From the NCBI GenBank assembly GCA_019420905.1, contig JAHZGH010000014.1, forward strand, positions 124,001-188,000: 64,000 bases of DNA. Direction: 5' to 3'. This stretch comes from Succinivibrionaceae bacterium (lineage in GTDB: Bacteria > Pseudomonadota > Gammaproteobacteria > Enterobacterales > Succinivibrionaceae). The first letter of the stretch is position 1, and every line of letters starts with the position of its first letter. The notes beneath the pieces are model-generated. The model had not been told where the DNA came from. It saw only the letters and a program-made list of their open reading frames with translations, and ran no database searches. The position numbers were made by a program, and so were the translations under genes. This document shows positions 63,459 to 64,000 of this stretch, piece after piece.

Positions 63459-64000
63459 GTAAACACCTCAAAAAATCTAAAAGCGCAAATCTATTATCAG
63501 CAGTTAATATAACTGATATAGACATTCTATTTTTGCCTTGATTTTAGTCTGATTACATCATAATTAGACTAAATAATCTTACAACAAATATGTAAGCTTT
63601 ATAAACTCAAGATCTTTTTATAACTAGTCTTACATCAAAGAATAGTCCCCATTGCACATGTTAAGCCTAAGAGTTAGGAAACAAAGCATATGCTTATATA
63701 TCTGCATTTAATTATAAAGCGTAACAAAAAACACCTCAATAGATACCAAACAGCCAAAGCTTATTTTAGTAAAAAGGATAGCTATTCTATATACAACTAA
63801 TTGTTTTTATATAAAGTTATATTTATTACTAAGTTAAATACATTATTATTTATTTTTTTCAAATAATTAAAAATTTTGTCTTATCTTCATAAGATTGATT
63901 GCTATATCCATTTATAAACAAAAAATTACTCAAAATAAACAGACTATATTTTTTCTTTATTTTATTTATAGAAGGCATCTCAATATTAAAATAATGATGA
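63459..64000. other. 542-base AT-rich region at the window end
   Basis: No credible gene is visible on either strand. It contains the 31-base dyad at 63543-63573 and must hold the promoter for yibN-secB-gpsA. Beyond 63600 it is very AT-rich with long A and T runs. A gene beginning beyond the window cannot be excluded. Confidence 0.6.
63543..63573. repeat. 31-base near-perfect inverted repeat upstream of yibN
   Basis: Arms TTTAGTCTGATTA and TAATTAGACTAAA (13 bases, one mismatch) flank CATCA. It is about 85 bases upstream of the yibN start. Without G/C-rich pairs or a U-tract it reads as an operator or structured leader rather than a terminator. Confidence 0.55.

Noticed and set aside
1..64000. 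CRISPR arrays, insertion sequences, prophage genes, tRNA and rRNA genes
   Set aside because: I saw no regularly spaced repeats, no transposase or integrase motifs, and no tRNA arm pattern in the gaps. This was by eye; tRNAscan-SE and an rRNA search would settle it.

Overview
The window reads as an ordinary chromosomal segment of an AT-rich gammaproteobacterium. Almost every protein has a clear enteric-type counterpart, including GlmU-GlmS, TrkA-TrkH, RNase II, oligopeptidase A, the E. coli type of PssA, SpoT, Hsp15/Hsp33, SecB and NfuA, but gene order is only partly enteric. An ATP-type PEP carboxykinase with strongly selected codon use, MenA, and the low G+C would fit a succinate-forming anaerobe such as the Succinivibrionaceae (Aeromonadales). 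That placement is inference from gene content; no rRNA or other taxonomic marker is present. I saw no tRNA or rRNA gene, insertion sequence, phage gene or CRISPR array.

Layout. 1-6.4 kb: 3' end of dnaE, then on the minus strand a phosphopantetheinyl transferase coupled to a small membrane protein, then lgt-glmU-glmS. 6.4-9.6 kb: an AT-rich gap followed by the main accessory-looking locus, a cation:sugar symporter fused to a PTS EIIA domain that overlaps an orphan ModA-like binding protein. 9.6-12.9 kb (minus): yrdD-like, purE, tsaC, aroE, rsmJ. 13-18.8 kb: def-fmt-rsmB-trkA-trkH. 18.8-24.1 kb: menA, rnb, prlC. 24.2-31.6 kb: an aminopeptidase P, pssA, recG and an AsmA-like gene, facing a YihY-family gene. 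32.7-43.6 kb: typA, ntrB-ntrC, engB-gmk-rpoZ-spoT, a pldB-like lipase and a COG0523 GTPase. 43.7-47.6 kb: ompA and rpmB-rpmG (minus) and coaBC-dut (plus). 47.7-52.3 kb (minus): argF, argG, argH and nudE. 52.7-57.5 kb: hslR-hslO-fsr-like, then pdxJ-ribB-bioH. 57.5-60.3 kb (minus): greB, pckA and an HMA-domain protein. 60.4-63.5 kb: nfuA (plus) and yibN-secB-gpsA (minus), ending in about 540 bases without a gene.

The genes are mostly housekeeping: envelope precursors and lipoproteins (Lgt, GlmU, GlmS, PssA), tRNA and rRNA modification, formyl-methionine metabolism, the last arginine steps, cofactors (CoaBC, PdxJ, RibB, BioH), stress signalling (SpoT, Hsp33) and Fe-S repair (NfuA).

I found no clear new multi-gene system. 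The most unusual items are: (1) an NtrC whose sigma-54 activation machinery is eroded, with a six-residue loss where GAFTGA should be and altered Walker A, Walker B and arginine-finger residues, although receiver and DNA-binding domains look intact; (2) the symporter-EIIA fusion with its overlapping orphan binding protein; (3) several compact cis-acting structures, including a hairpin between the Shine-Dalgarno and start codon of pdxJ and a terminator directly abutting the bioH start codon.
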